A stretch of DNA of 64,000 bases, taken from Bryobacteraceae bacterium (GTDB lineage Bacteria > Acidobacteriota > Terriglobia > Bryobacterales > Bryobacteraceae). A model generated the notes under the pieces. The model was not told the DNA's origin. It made no database searches and saw only the letters and a list, made by a program, of their open reading frames with translations. Shown here piece by piece: positions 34,403-43,633 of the stretch; positions within the stretch are counted from its first letter, which is position 1; each line of letters begins with the position of its first letter. The stretch spans positions 34,583-98,582 of the forward strand of contig JABAQT010000022.1 in NCBI GenBank assembly GCA_019187195.1. Direction: 5' to 3'. The position numbers were made by a program, and so were the translations under genes.

Positions 34403-36230
34403 TTTCCTTCCATATTACGAGAAGGAACTCAGCTATCTCCGGCAAATGGGAGCGGAATTTGCCGTTAAGTATCCCAAGATCGCCTCCCGCCTGTTCATGG
34501 AGCCCGACAAGTGCGATGATCCGCACGTCGAGCGCATCATCGAATCGGTGGCCTTCCTCGCCGCCCGCGTGCATCTCAAGATCGACGATGAGTTCCCGGA
34601 GATCACCGAAGCGCTCCTGTCGATCGTCTACCCGCACTACGTCCGCCCCGTACCCTCGATGTCCATTGTCGAAATGGTCCTCGATCCGGAGCGCGGCAAG
34701 CTCACCTCCGGCCTGAAAATTCCCCGCAACACGACGATGTATTCAAAGTCCGTCGGCGGCGATCCCTGCAAGTTCCGCACCTGCTACGACACGACGCTCT
34801 GGCCCGTCAGCATCACCGAAGCGAACTATCTGCCGCCGGACCGCCTCACTCCGCCCATCAAGTCGACCGAAGCCGTGGGCGCCGTCCGCCTGCAACTGCA
34901 GACGGCGCAGGACGTCCAGTTCGATAAACTCGAAATGGACGCCCTCCGCTTCTATCTTCACGGCGACAGCAAGCTGGTTCATACCACCTACGAACTCCTG
35001 CTCAACAACTGCGTCCAGATCCAGATTCGCGATCCTCAGAATACCCGGCGCAAGCCCATTATCCTGCAGCCTTCCAACCTGCGCGCCCTGGGCTTCGCCG
35101 AGGAGGAAGGGATGCTCCCCTATCCGCGCCGCTCGTTTCTCGCCTACCGGCTTTTGCAGGAGTATTTCACTTTCCCCGAGAAGTTTTTCTTCCTCGAGTT
35201 GAAGGACATCGCCCATGTCTGGAGCATGGGCTTCAAGGAGCAGGCGGAAATCGTGTTTCTGATCCGCCCCTTCGAGCTCGAGGACAGGCGCCAGGAGCTG
35301 GAACTGAACATCAGCCCCAAGACTTTCCGCCTTGGCTGCACCCCCATCATTAACCTGTTTCCGCAGACCTGCGAACCGATTCTGCTCGACCAGCGCAAGT
35401 ACGAATACCCGGTCATTCCCGATATCCGGAGAATCAATTCCACGGAAATCTTCTCGATCGAGGAGGTTGTTTCCATAGACCCGCAATCACGGGAAAAGAA
35501 GACCTTCGAACCTTTTTATTCGTACCGCCACGCCGCCACGCGCGATAACAAACAGACGTTCTGGGTGGCCAACCGCCGCCTCTCGGAACGGCGAAACGAC
35601 GAGGGCACCGATATTCATCTTTCGCTGGTCGATCTCTCGATGCGGATGGTGCGGCCCGACGCGGACACCCTGACCGTGCGCACCCTCTGCACCAACCGCG
35701 ATCTCCCCTCCCGTCTCCCGTTCATGAGTGAAACCGGAGATTTCAACATCGAGGGAATGTCGGCCCTGCGAAAGATCGTGTGCCTGCGCAGACCGACATC
35801 CCCGCTGCGCCCTCCCGCCGGCAAGGGCATCTTCTGGCGCCTGATCTCCCATCTCTCCCTCAACTACCTCTCGCTGGTCGAGGAGGGCAAGGATGCTCTG
35901 CAGGAGATTCTCAAGCTGTACAATTTCACTGACTCCGTGTACACCGCCAAGCAGATCGACGGGATTGTCGCCTTGAAGAGCAGCCGCCAGTTCGCCCGCG
36001 TGATCTCGGAAAACGGCATCAGCTTCGCCCGCGGGATCCGCGCCGAGGTGACATTGGATGAAGAGCAGTTTGTCGGGGGCGGCGTGTTCCTCTTTGCCGC
36101 CGTCATCGAATATTTCCTCGGCCTTTATGCGACGCTCAACAGCTTCAGCCAGTTGGTGGTCCATACGCGCCAGAGAAAGGAGGCATTGCGGGAATGGCTG
36201 CCGCGAGCCGGCCAACGGATTCTGATGTAA
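34392..36230 (+). CDS. tssF: T6SS baseplate subunit TssF
   Basis: A 612-residue TssF/ImpG/VasA family protein starting at a GTG inside tssE. Family motifs: FLPYYEKELSYLRQMGAEFA, YPKIASRLFMEPDKCDDPHV, VERIIESVAFLAARVHLKID, LLSIVYPHYVRPVPSMSIV, LTVRTLCTNRDLPSRLPF and the C-terminal GGVFLFAAVIEYFLGLYATL. It builds the baseplate wedge with TssE, TssG and TssK. The 3' end overlaps tssG by 37 nt. Length is normal. Confidence 0.95.
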   Translation: MRDDFLPYYEKELSYLRQMGAEFAVKYPKIASRLFMEPDKCDDPHVERIIESVAFLAARVHLKIDDEFPEITEALLSIVYPHYVRPVPSMSIVEMVLDPERGKLTSGLKIPRNTTMYSKSVGGDPCKFRTCYDTTLWPVSITEANYLPPDRLTPPIKSTEAVGAVRLQLQTAQDVQFDKLEMDALRFYLHGDSKLVHTTYELLLNNCVQIQIRDPQNTRRKPIILQPSNLRALGFAEEEGMLPYPRRSFLAYRLLQEYFTFPEKFFFLELKDIAHVWSMGFKEQAEIVFLIRPFELEDRRQELELNISPKTFRLGCTPIINLFPQTCEPILLDQRKYEYPVIPDIRRINSTEIFSIEEVVSIDPQSREKKTFEPFYSYRHAATRDNKQTFWVANRRLSERRNDEGTDIHLSLVDLSMRMVRPDADTLTVRTLCTNRDLPSRLPFMSETGDFNIEGMSALRKIVCLRRPTSPLRPPAGKGIFWRLISHLSLNYLSLVEEGKDALQEILKLYNFTDSVYTAKQIDGIVALKSSRQFARVISENGISFARGIRAEVTLDEEQFVGGGVFLFAAVIEYFLGLYATLNSFSQLVVHTRQRKEALREWLPRAGQRILM

Positions 36231-37228
36231 GACAACCTGTTCTCGCGGGCGACATCAGGCAGACCCCGTGGGAGTTCCAGTTTTTTCAGTGCGTGCGCTG
36301 GCTGCAACGCATTGAAACCGGCCGCGGGCAGATCGGCAAGTTTTATCCGCCTTCGCGCGAGGTGTTGCGCTTTCATGCCAACCCCTCGACGGCATTTCCG
36401 CCCTCGCAGATCCATGGCATCGAGTGGCCCGAGGAGGGCGCTATCGCGCTTACGGTGAACTTCATGGGGTTGTTCGGCCCCATGGGCGTGCTTCCGCTCT
36501 ACTACTCGCAGTACATTATGGCGCGCCTGCGGACGAAGGATGGCGGCTTCGCCGCTTTCCTCGATATGTTCAACCACCGCATGATCTCGCTCTTCTATGC
36601 CGCCTGGGAGAAGTACCGCTTCTATGTGTCTTATGAGCGCGGCGAACGGGACCGGCTGTCGCAGTATCTGATGGATCTGATCGGACTGGGCACCAAGGGG
36701 CTGCAGCGGCGCCAGGACGTGCGCGACGACTCGCTGCTCTTCTATAGCGGGCTGCTTTCGCTGCTGCCCCGTTCGGCCCTCGCCCTGGAGCAGATCCTCT
36801 CGGATTACTTCGACGTTCCCATCGAGGTGGAGCAGTTCGTCGGGGCGTGGTATCCGCTCGAGCCGAACTCGATCTGCCGCTTTCAGCGCGGCGACAGTTA
36901 TGCCGAACAGTTGGGCGTCGGCGTCGTGGTGGGCGACGAAGTGTGGGATCCCCAATCGGGGATCCGCGTGCGCGTGGGGCCGCTGACGCTTCGCCAGTAT
37001 CTCGACTTTCTCCCCAACGGGACGGCCTACAAGCCGCTGAAGGCGATCACCCGGTTTTTCTCGAACGGGGAATTGAGCTTTGAAGCGCAACTGGTCCTCC
37101 GGCGCGAGGAGGTGCCCTCGTGCGAGTTGGGGATGCTCGGCGAGGCCGGACCGCGGCTCGGTTGGGTCACCTGGGCCAAGAATGTCCCCATGCAACGGGA
37201 TCCCGACGAGACCGTTTTCAAGATATGA
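36194..37228 (+). CDS. tssG: T6SS baseplate subunit TssG
   Basis: A 344-residue TssG/ImpH/VasB family protein. Motifs: WEFQFFQCVRWLQRIE, VLRFHANPSTAFPPSQI, LTVNFMGLFGPMGVLPLYYS, FLDMFNHRMISLFYAAWEKY, GGLLSLLPRSAL-like FYSGLLSLLPRSALALEQIL, and LRQYLDFLPNGTAYKPLKAI. It joins TssF in the baseplate wedge. The ATG overlaps tssF by 37 nt; clpV starts 25 bp after its stop. No truncation or unusual feature is seen. Confidence 0.94.
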   Translation: MAAASRPTDSDVRQPVLAGDIRQTPWEFQFFQCVRWLQRIETGRGQIGKFYPPSREVLRFHANPSTAFPPSQIHGIEWPEEGAIALTVNFMGLFGPMGVLPLYYSQYIMARLRTKDGGFAAFLDMFNHRMISLFYAAWEKYRFYVSYERGERDRLSQYLMDLIGLGTKGLQRRQDVRDDSLLFYSGLLSLLPRSALALEQILSDYFDVPIEVEQFVGAWYPLEPNSICRFQRGDSYAEQLGVGVVVGDEVWDPQSGIRVRVGPLTLRQYLDFLPNGTAYKPLKAITRFFSNGELSFEAQLVLRREEVPSCELGMLGEAGPRLGWVTWAKNVPMQRDPDETVFKI

Positions 37229-37253
37229 TTTTGCAACTCTGGAAAGGACTGCT

Positions 37254-39896
37254 ATGGGCGTCAACCTCAAACAATTGATTGGCAAACTAAACGACGTGAC
37301 GCGTAACGCGCTCGAGGGCGCGGCGGGACTTTGTCTCTCGCGCACGCATTATAACGTCGAGATCGAGCATTACCTGCTCAAACTGCTGGACTACAGCGAC
37401 TCGGACGCTGCCAGGATCCTGCACCAGTATGGAGTCGATCCCTCCCGGTTGACCGCTGAACTGGGGCGTTCGCTCGACCAGGTGAAGCGGGGCAATGCCA
37501 GCACTCCCTCGATCAGCCCGAACATCTTCAAGCTGATGACGGAAGCCTGGACCTATGGCTCGATCGACTATGGCGCCGCGAAGGTGCGCAGCGGATTCAC
37601 CCTGCTGGCGCTTCTCGCCAACGAGGAACTCGCCCGTGTCGCGCTCTCCTTTTCGAAGGAGTTGCAGAAGATTCCCGTCGAGGCGTTGAAGAAGGACATC
37701 CTGTCGATTGTCTCCGGCTCCTCGGAAGACACCATCGCCGAGATTGCCGAGGCTCCCGCTCCCGGTAAACCGCGCGCCGGCGGCAAGACTCCCAACCTCG
37801 ATCAGTACACGGTCGATCTGACGGGCAATGCCCGGAAGGGCAAGGTGGATCCGGTGCTCGGCCGCGATTTCGAGATCCGGCAGATCATCGACATCCTCAT
37901 GCGCCGCCGGCAGAACAACCCGATTCTCACGGGCGAGGCCGGCGTCGGGAAGACCGCCGTGGTGGAAGGTTTCGCCCTCCGCGTCGTGCACGGCGATGTT
38001 CCGCCTCCGCTCAAGAACGTCGAAGTCCGCACGCTGGACCTCGCGCTGCTGCAGGCCGGAGCGGGGGTCAAGGGCGAATTCGAGCAGCGGCTCAAGAACC
38101 TGATCGAGGAAGTGAAGTCCTCCCCAACCCCCATCATTCTCTTCATCGACGAGGCGCACACCATGATCGGCGCCGGCGGGCAGGCCGGACAGGGCGACGC
38201 CGCCAATCTGCTCAAGCCCGCGCTGGCGCGCGGCGAGTTGCGCACCATCGCCGCCACGACGTGGTCCGAATACAAGAAGTACTTCGAGAAGGACCCCGCC
38301 CTCGCCCGCCGTTTCCAGGTGGTGAAGGTCGAGGAACCGGACGAGAAGACCGCCATGATCATGATGCGGGGCATCGTCGGAGCGCTCGAGAACCACCACA
38401 AAGTCCGCATTGTCGATGAAGGCGTCTCGGCGGCGGTGAAATTCTCCCACCGCTACATTGCCGGACGCCAGTTGCCGGACAAGAGCGTGAGCGTGCTCGA
38501 TACGGCGTGCGCCCGGGTGGCGCTCGGGCAAAACGCCATTCCACCGGCGCTCGAGAATGCCCGCCGCGAAGTGGATGACCTCGAAACGCAGGAACGGGTG
38601 CTGAAGCGTGAGGAGACGGTGGGAGCGGACCACTCGGAGCGCCTCGAACAGATCGCCGCGCGGAAGGAAGCCACGATCGCGAGGCTGAAGAGCCTCGAGG
38701 AGCGGTTTGAACGCGAGAAGGGGCTGGTCGAGAAGATAAGGGCCATCCGTTTCCGCCTCGAGGATCCCAACGCCAAGATGCCGGAGGGCATGGAAGAACC
38801 CGCCGGCACGCCGCAGGAGATGAAGGAGAACCTCATCGCCCTGAACAAGGAACTCGACGAGTTGCAGGGCGAGACCCCGCTGATGCGGGTGACCGTGGAC
38901 TCGACCGTGGTCGGGGAGATCATTTCCGGCTGGACGGGCATTCCCGTCGGCAACATGATGCGCGACGAGGTGAAGACCATCATGGAGCTGGAAAAACACC
39001 TCGGCAAGCGGGTGATCGGCCAGGATCACGCGCTGTTCGCGATCAGCCAGCGCATCCGCACCAACAAGGCGCGGCTTGAGGACCCCAAGAAGCCGATCGG
39101 CACTTTCCTTCTGGTGGGTCCGAGCGGCGTGGGGAAAACGGAGACGGCGCTCACTCTGGCGGACATGCTCTACGGAGGCGAGCACAACGTCATCACCATC
39201 AACATGTCCGAGTTCCAGGAAGCTCATACGGTGTCGACCTTGAAGGGTTCGCCCCCCGGATATGTGGGTTATGGAGAGGGCGGCGTGCTGACGGAAGCGG
39301 TGCGGCGCCGGCCCTACTCCGTGGTTCTGCTGGATGAGGTGGAGAAGGCTCATCCGGACGTTCTGGAACTGTTCTTCCAGGTCTTCGACAAGGGCATGAT
39401 GGAGGACGGAGAAGGCCGCGAGATCGACTTCAAGAACACGATCATCATCCTGACTTCGAACGCCGCCACCGATTCCATGATGAAGCTGCTGGCGGATCCC
39501 GAGACGGCCCCCTCGCCGGAGGGCCTGGTCAAGGCGATCAAGCCGGAGCTCGACAAGGTCTTCAAGCCGGCGTTCCTTGGAAGGCTGGTAATCATACCGT
39601 ACTATCCGATTCGTGATGAAGCGATGAAGAATATCATCCGGCTCAAGCTGGGCAAGATCCAGCGGCGGCTTCAGGAGAACCACAAGATCGAACTCACGGT
39701 AACGCCGGAACTGGTGGATGAAGTGGCGAAGCGCTGCACGGAAGTGGAAAGCGGCGCTCGCAACGTGGACAACATCCTCACCAACACCCTGCTGCCGGAC
39801 ATTTCGCGGCAGTTGCTGGCGGCGATGGCGGAAGGCGTGAAACTCGGCGAGATCCACGTGGCCGTTGGGGAAAACGGCCAGTTTGTCTATTCCTAA
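37254..39896 (+). CDS. clpV: T6SS sheath-recycling AAA+ ATPase ClpV (TssH)
   Basis: An 880-residue class B Clp ATPase. The N-domain (NLKQLIGKLNDVTRNALEGA, SRTHYNVEIEHYLLKLLDY) is followed by AAA1 with Walker A GEAGVGKTA near residue 225 and Walker B ILFIDEAHTM. A coiled-coil middle domain (about 430-530) and AAA2 with Walker A GPSGVGKTE near residue 621 and VVLLDEVEKAHPDV complete it. The TssH/ClpV assignment rests on the N-domain and on its place in the T6SS cluster. It disassembles contracted TssB-TssC sheath. The start at 37254 follows GGAAAGGA; the open frame extends further upstream into tssG. A strong terminator follows. Confidence 0.95.
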   Translation: MGVNLKQLIGKLNDVTRNALEGAAGLCLSRTHYNVEIEHYLLKLLDYSDSDAARILHQYGVDPSRLTAELGRSLDQVKRGNASTPSISPNIFKLMTEAWTYGSIDYGAAKVRSGFTLLALLANEELARVALSFSKELQKIPVEALKKDILSIVSGSSEDTIAEIAEAPAPGKPRAGGKTPNLDQYTVDLTGNARKGKVDPVLGRDFEIRQIIDILMRRRQNNPILTGEAGVGKTAVVEGFALRVVHGDVPPPLKNVEVRTLDLALLQAGAGVKGEFEQRLKNLIEEVKSSPTPIILFIDEAHTMIGAGGQAGQGDAANLLKPALARGELRTIAATTWSEYKKYFEKDPALARRFQVVKVEEPDEKTAMIMMRGIVGALENHHKVRIVDEGVSAAVKFSHRYIAGRQLPDKSVSVLDTACARVALGQNAIPPALENARREVDDLETQERVLKREETVGADHSERLEQIAARKEATIARLKSLEERFEREKGLVEKIRAIRFRLEDPNAKMPEGMEEPAGTPQEMKENLIALNKELDELQGETPLMRVTVDSTVVGEIISGWTGIPVGNMMRDEVKTIMELEKHLGKRVIGQDHALFAISQRIRTNKARLEDPKKPIGTFLLVGPSGVGKTETALTLADMLYGGEHNVITINMSEFQEAHTVSTLKGSPPGYVGYGEGGVLTEAVRRRPYSVVLLDEVEKAHPDVLELFFQVFDKGMMEDGEGREIDFKNTIIILTSNAATDSMMKLLADPETAPSPEGLVKAIKPELDKVFKPAFLGRLVIIPYYPIRDEAMKNIIRLKLGKIQRRLQENHKIELTVTPELVDEVAKRCTEVESGARNVDNILTNTLLPDISRQLLAAMAEGVKLGEIHVAVGENGQFVYS

Positions 39897-39911
39897 GAGT
39901 GAATTGAGCGG

Positions 39912-39964
39912 CGGCGGGCGGCGTCATTTTTCTCGGTCGAAATGATAACGCCCGCCGTTTTTTT
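39912..39964 (+). terminator. Rho-independent terminator after clpV
   Basis: A 9-bp stem CGGCGGGCG/CGCCCGCCG (39912-39920 and 39949-39957) with a long 28-nt loop is followed directly by seven T residues. It separates the tssB-clpV genes from vgrG, so vgrG probably has its own promoter. Confidence 0.75.
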
Positions 39965-40021
39965 GCGCGTATCTATATTGAAGCCGGAAACGGTCTACAC
40001 TAATCCGGAGGAGGTTGGCCG

Positions 40022-41959
40022 ATGCCTGAATATACACAAACGGACCGCCCGATCAAGGTGAAAACACCCCTTGGCGAGGATGTCCTGCTGCTGGAGAGAT
40101 TTGACGGCAAGGAAGCGATCTCGCAACCGTTCGAGTTCCACCTCCACATGGTGTCCACGCAGAAGGCGCTCGACCTCAGTCAGCTGATCAATCAATCGAT
40201 CACCCTCTACCTGCGGCTGCCCGACAATACGAACTACCGCTGCATCAACGGCAAGTGCCGCAGCGCGCGGCAGTTGGAACTGGACATGGGGCTCACCACC
40301 TACCAACTCGAGATGACCTCCTGGCTCTGGTTTCTCACGCAAAGAACGAATTGCCGGTTTTTTCTGGATAAGACGGTTCCCGAGATTCTGGAAACGATCT
40401 TCGGCGAACACGGCGGGACTTTCACCATGGCTCTCTCCCGGGGCTACGAAAAGCGCAAGTACTGCGTTCAGTTTCGCGAGACGGATTTCAATTTCGTGAG
40501 CCGCCTTATGGAGGAGGAGGGCATTTCCTACTACTGGCAGCAGAGCGAGTCCAGCCACACGATGGTCCTGATGGACGCCCCCTCGAGCGTGAAGCCCTGT
40601 CCGGTGCAATCCACGGTGAAGTTCGCCCACCAGGTCTACATCGACGAGCCCGAGGATTTCATTCACACCCTCGATTTCGAGCGCTCCTACCGTACCGGGA
40701 AGGTGTTTCTCGCGGAGTTCGATTTCACCCAGCAGTACGATCCGTTTACGACGAACGTCAGCGGAAAGTACAGCGAATCGGAGAAGTACGATTTTCCTGG
40801 CTACAAGTGGAATGGTCCGGGGATGGATAAACTGGCGCGGGACTGGCTGGAGATGGAGGAGTGGCCGGAGAACCTGGTGCGGGGGCACAGCACCGTGCGG
40901 TCCTTCACCCCGGGCTACAAGTTCACGCTGGCCGAACATTTCAATGCCGCCATCAACCAGTCCTACCTGCTGCTGGCTGTCTATCACCGGGCGGAAGGAA
41001 GCAACTTCCGTTCGGAACTCGAGGAGCCATTCCGCTACACCAACACATACGAGGCAATGCCGTCCGCTATCCCGTACCGGCCTCCGCGCCTGGCCATCAA
41101 GCCCACCATCAAGGGGACGCAAACGGCCATCGTGGTGACCGACGTGGCCGGGGAAGAGATCTATCCCGACAAGTACGGAAGAGTGAAAGTGATGTTCCAC
41201 TGGGACCGGGAGCGGAAGAACTCCTGCTGGATCCGCGTATCGCAGTCCTGGGCGGGCCACAAGTGGGGATGGATCACGATTCCCAGGGTGGGCCAGGAAG
41301 TGGTGGTCAGTTACATGGAGGGCGATCCCGACCGCCCGTTGATCACGGGCCGCGTGTACGACGAGATGCAGCAGGTTCCCTACACGCTGCCGGATCACAA
41401 GACGGTGAGCACCTGGAAATCCCGCAGCAGCAAGCAGGGCGGCGAATCGAACTACAACGAAATCCGCATGGAGGACCTCAAGGGCTCCGAGCAGCTATTC
41501 ATCCACGCCGAGTTCCAGCGCGACGACCGCACCAAGCAGGAGATGCGGGAGTACGTGGGCGGCTCGCGCCACCTGATGGTGAAGCAGGACCAGCGGGAGG
41601 ATATCACCGCGAACAAACACCTCAAGGTGGGCGGCGACCAGAAGGAAAAGATCGGCGGGAACTATTCGCTCAACGTGGGCGGCAACCAGCAGAACAAGGT
41701 GGGCCAGAACGCGGCGCTCGAGGCCGGTATGGAGATCCACATCAAGGCGGGGATGAAACTCATCCTCGAGGCGGGCATGCAGGCCACCCTGAAGGGTCCG
41801 GGTGGATTCGTGGATGTCAGCCCGGCCGGAGTGACGATTCAGGGCACCATGGTTCTGATCAACAGCGGCGGATCGGCGGGGAGCGGTAAAGGCTGCAGTC
41901 CCGAGGATCCGACGGCTCCGGATCAGGCGGACGACGGAACGAAGTTCACGAAGATGTAA
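40022..41959 (+). CDS. vgrG: T6SS spike protein VgrG (TssI)
   Basis: A 645-residue VgrG. The gp27-like N-terminal part (LLERFDGKEAISQPFEFHLH, MEEEGISYYWQQSESSHTMV, YRTGKVFLAEFDFTQQYD) leads into the gp5 OB domain (IVVTDVAGEEIYPDKYGRVK, FHWDRERKNSCWIRVSQSWA, GWITIPRVGQEVVVSYMEGD). The C-terminal beta-helix needle has repeats such as LKVGGDQKEKIGGNYSLNVG. The protein ends about 30 residues later with no added enzymatic domain, so it is a structural spike rather than an evolved VgrG. No PAAR or adaptor gene is adjacent. It has a strong GGAGGAGG ribosome site and follows a terminator. Confidence 0.95.
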   Translation: MPEYTQTDRPIKVKTPLGEDVLLLERFDGKEAISQPFEFHLHMVSTQKALDLSQLINQSITLYLRLPDNTNYRCINGKCRSARQLELDMGLTTYQLEMTSWLWFLTQRTNCRFFLDKTVPEILETIFGEHGGTFTMALSRGYEKRKYCVQFRETDFNFVSRLMEEEGISYYWQQSESSHTMVLMDAPSSVKPCPVQSTVKFAHQVYIDEPEDFIHTLDFERSYRTGKVFLAEFDFTQQYDPFTTNVSGKYSESEKYDFPGYKWNGPGMDKLARDWLEMEEWPENLVRGHSTVRSFTPGYKFTLAEHFNAAINQSYLLLAVYHRAEGSNFRSELEEPFRYTNTYEAMPSAIPYRPPRLAIKPTIKGTQTAIVVTDVAGEEIYPDKYGRVKVMFHWDRERKNSCWIRVSQSWAGHKWGWITIPRVGQEVVVSYMEGDPDRPLITGRVYDEMQQVPYTLPDHKTVSTWKSRSSKQGGESNYNEIRMEDLKGSEQLFIHAEFQRDDRTKQEMREYVGGSRHLMVKQDQREDITANKHLKVGGDQKEKIGGNYSLNVGGNQQNKVGQNAALEAGMEIHIKAGMKLILEAGMQATLKGPGGFVDVSPAGVTIQGTMVLINSGGSAGSGKGCSPEDPTAPDQADDGTKFTKM

Positions 41960-42017
41960 GCCCTCGGCTGTGTAGTGGCGCTATGCAGGCTGTCCAGTTC
42001 CGCCGCCGGGATTGATG

Positions 42018-42023
42018 TATAAT
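42018..42023 (+). promoter_or_regulatory. Consensus -10 hexamer before the MerR/TPR gene
   Basis: A perfect TATAAT ends 11 nt before the ATG at 42035, leaving a predicted leader of about 4-5 nt. No clear -35 or Shine-Dalgarno sequence is present. Confidence 0.45.
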
Positions 42024-42034
42024 TTGCGGCGCTT

Positions 42035-43633
42035 ATGAATCGCATGGAGCAGCGCCCTTCCGGCCAAGATTCCGCTTCACGGTACGTCACGATAAAGACG
42101 ATCCTGCAGAGGACCGGCGTCCACCGGCAGACGGTGCATTACTACCTGCGCAAGGGGCTGCTGCCGCAGCCGGCCCGCACAAGCCGCACGTCCGCCCTCT
42201 ACCTGAGCTCGACAATCGACCTCATCCAGTTGATCCGCACCCTGCAACGGCAGCAGCGGATGAGCCTCGATGAGATCGTGGCTCTTTTCCACCGGCACGG
42301 CTACGATGTCCGCGCCATCCGGGCGGCCGCGCCGCAAACGGCCGGAGCGTGGGCCGCCGATGGGCCGAGAGAGCCGGCGACCGCGCCCATCGCGATCGGG
42401 GATATCGCCGACCGGTTGGACCCTCCCCCGGCGCGCGAGTGGATCGAGCGGGCGCTTGGTTCCGGCATCGTTCATTCGGAGATGAGGGACGGGCGCAGGG
42501 TGATCCCGGCCGGCAGTCTCGAGACGCTCGGCGCCATGTGGGAGGGCGTACGCAGCGGCGCCTCGCTCGATCAGTTCCGGGAGCTGGCGCAGTCGATTGA
42601 GCAACAGGCGCGGACGGAGTTCGATCATTTTCTGTCGGCGCTGCGCAACCTGAACGCGGTGAGCGAGGCGGGTACGCAGGTGGCGCGTCTGTTTTCGAGC
42701 CTCGAGCGGTTCGGCGCTTCCCGCCGGCGGGAGACGCTGTACAACCTGTTCATGGAGCGGCTGCGCCTGCCCGGCTATATTTTTCTTCGTCCCAACCGCA
42801 CAAACGTGTTTCCCAGCCGGACGTTTCTCCAGCGCATGGGCCTGTTCCGGGAACTGGATCTGATTCTGCGGCAACTCGACCGCCGGCCGGACGACCTCGC
42901 GGCATTGCGCAACCTCGCTCGGGCGAGCTATCTCAGCTCGGACTGGGTACGGTCGCGGAGCGCGGCGGCGGAGATTCTGCGGCTGGTTCCGAACGACGCC
43001 GGCGCGGAGGCGCTGAACGGACAGGCGCTCACGTTTCTGGGCCGCATTCCGGAGGCGATCACGTTTCTCGAGGACGCGGTGACGCACGGGCCAAACCCGA
43101 TGGCGAAGATCCGGCTGGGGCAGGCCATCGCGTTGCACGCCTACGAAACGGGGGATGCTTCGCTGTTGCTCGATGCGGTCGTGCGGCGGGCGCGCCTGGC
43201 CAGGGAGGCAATCCACGAATCGGAAGGAAACCCCGGACTGCGGCGCAAGGTTCGTCTGAACGTGGTTCTGGATACCCTGCACTTCAGCGATCCGCTGGGA
43301 TTGAACCGCCCCGTGGAGAAGGAGGCCCAGGCGCTTTACGAAGAGTTCCGCGCCATTCCCGATAAGAAGCTGCCGGTATTGGCGAGGATTTCGCTGGCGA
43401 TGTCGAGGATGTACATCACCTACGCGCTCTATCTCATCCGCCAGCAGCAAGGGAATCCGAAAGCGGAAAAGCTGCTATCGGAGATCGCGCGGCTGGACCC
43501 TGATTGCGTTCTCGCGGGACGGGGCGCCGGACAACCGGCGCCGGTCAAAGGAGAGAAAGCAGCGCGCCGCGCATCCAGGCGAGCGTCTCCTCGAAAGCCT
43601 GCTGGTGGGGTTCGTGGCGGGCCCCGGGGATGA
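42035..43633 (+). CDS. MerR-like regulator with C-terminal TPR-like region
   Basis: A 532-residue protein. Residues 17-90 form a MerR-type winged helix-turn-helix (YVTIKTILQRTGVHRQTVHY, YLRKGLLPQPART, LSSTIDLIQLIRTLQRQQRM). Residues about 120-190 look like a second winged-helix unit (IAIGDIADRLDPPPAREWIE, GRRVIPAGSLETLGAMWEG). From about 280 to 510 the protein is alpha-helical with TPR-like repeats (RRPDDLAALRNLARASYLS, LVPNDAGAEALNGQALTFLG). It ends in a very basic tail (KAARRASRRASPRKPAGG) encoded opposite the 3' end of the hydrolase gene. Its place directly after vgrG suggests a T6SS regulator, but that is inference. Confidence 0.75.
   Translation: MNRMEQRPSGQDSASRYVTIKTILQRTGVHRQTVHYYLRKGLLPQPARTSRTSALYLSSTIDLIQLIRTLQRQQRMSLDEIVALFHRHGYDVRAIRAAAPQTAGAWAADGPREPATAPIAIGDIADRLDPPPAREWIERALGSGIVHSEMRDGRRVIPAGSLETLGAMWEGVRSGASLDQFRELAQSIEQQARTEFDHFLSALRNLNAVSEAGTQVARLFSSLERFGASRRRETLYNLFMERLRLPGYIFLRPNRTNVFPSRTFLQRMGLFRELDLILRQLDRRPDDLAALRNLARASYLSSDWVRSRSAAAEILRLVPNDAGAEALNGQALTFLGRIPEAITFLEDAVTHGPNPMAKIRLGQAIALHAYETGDASLLLDAVVRRARLAREAIHESEGNPGLRRKVRLNVVLDTLHFSDPLGLNRPVEKEAQALYEEFRAIPDKKLPVLARISLAMSRMYITYALYLIRQQQGNPKAEKLLSEIARLDPDCVLAGRGAGQPAPVKGEKAARRASRRASPRKPAGGVRGGPRG

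Noticed and set aside
37287-39857. A very long open frame antisense to clpV (over 850 codons)
   Set aside because: It mirrors the codon pattern of a GC-rich gene, has low-complexity His/Leu/Arg-rich content and no family resemblance; clpV on the other strand is certain.
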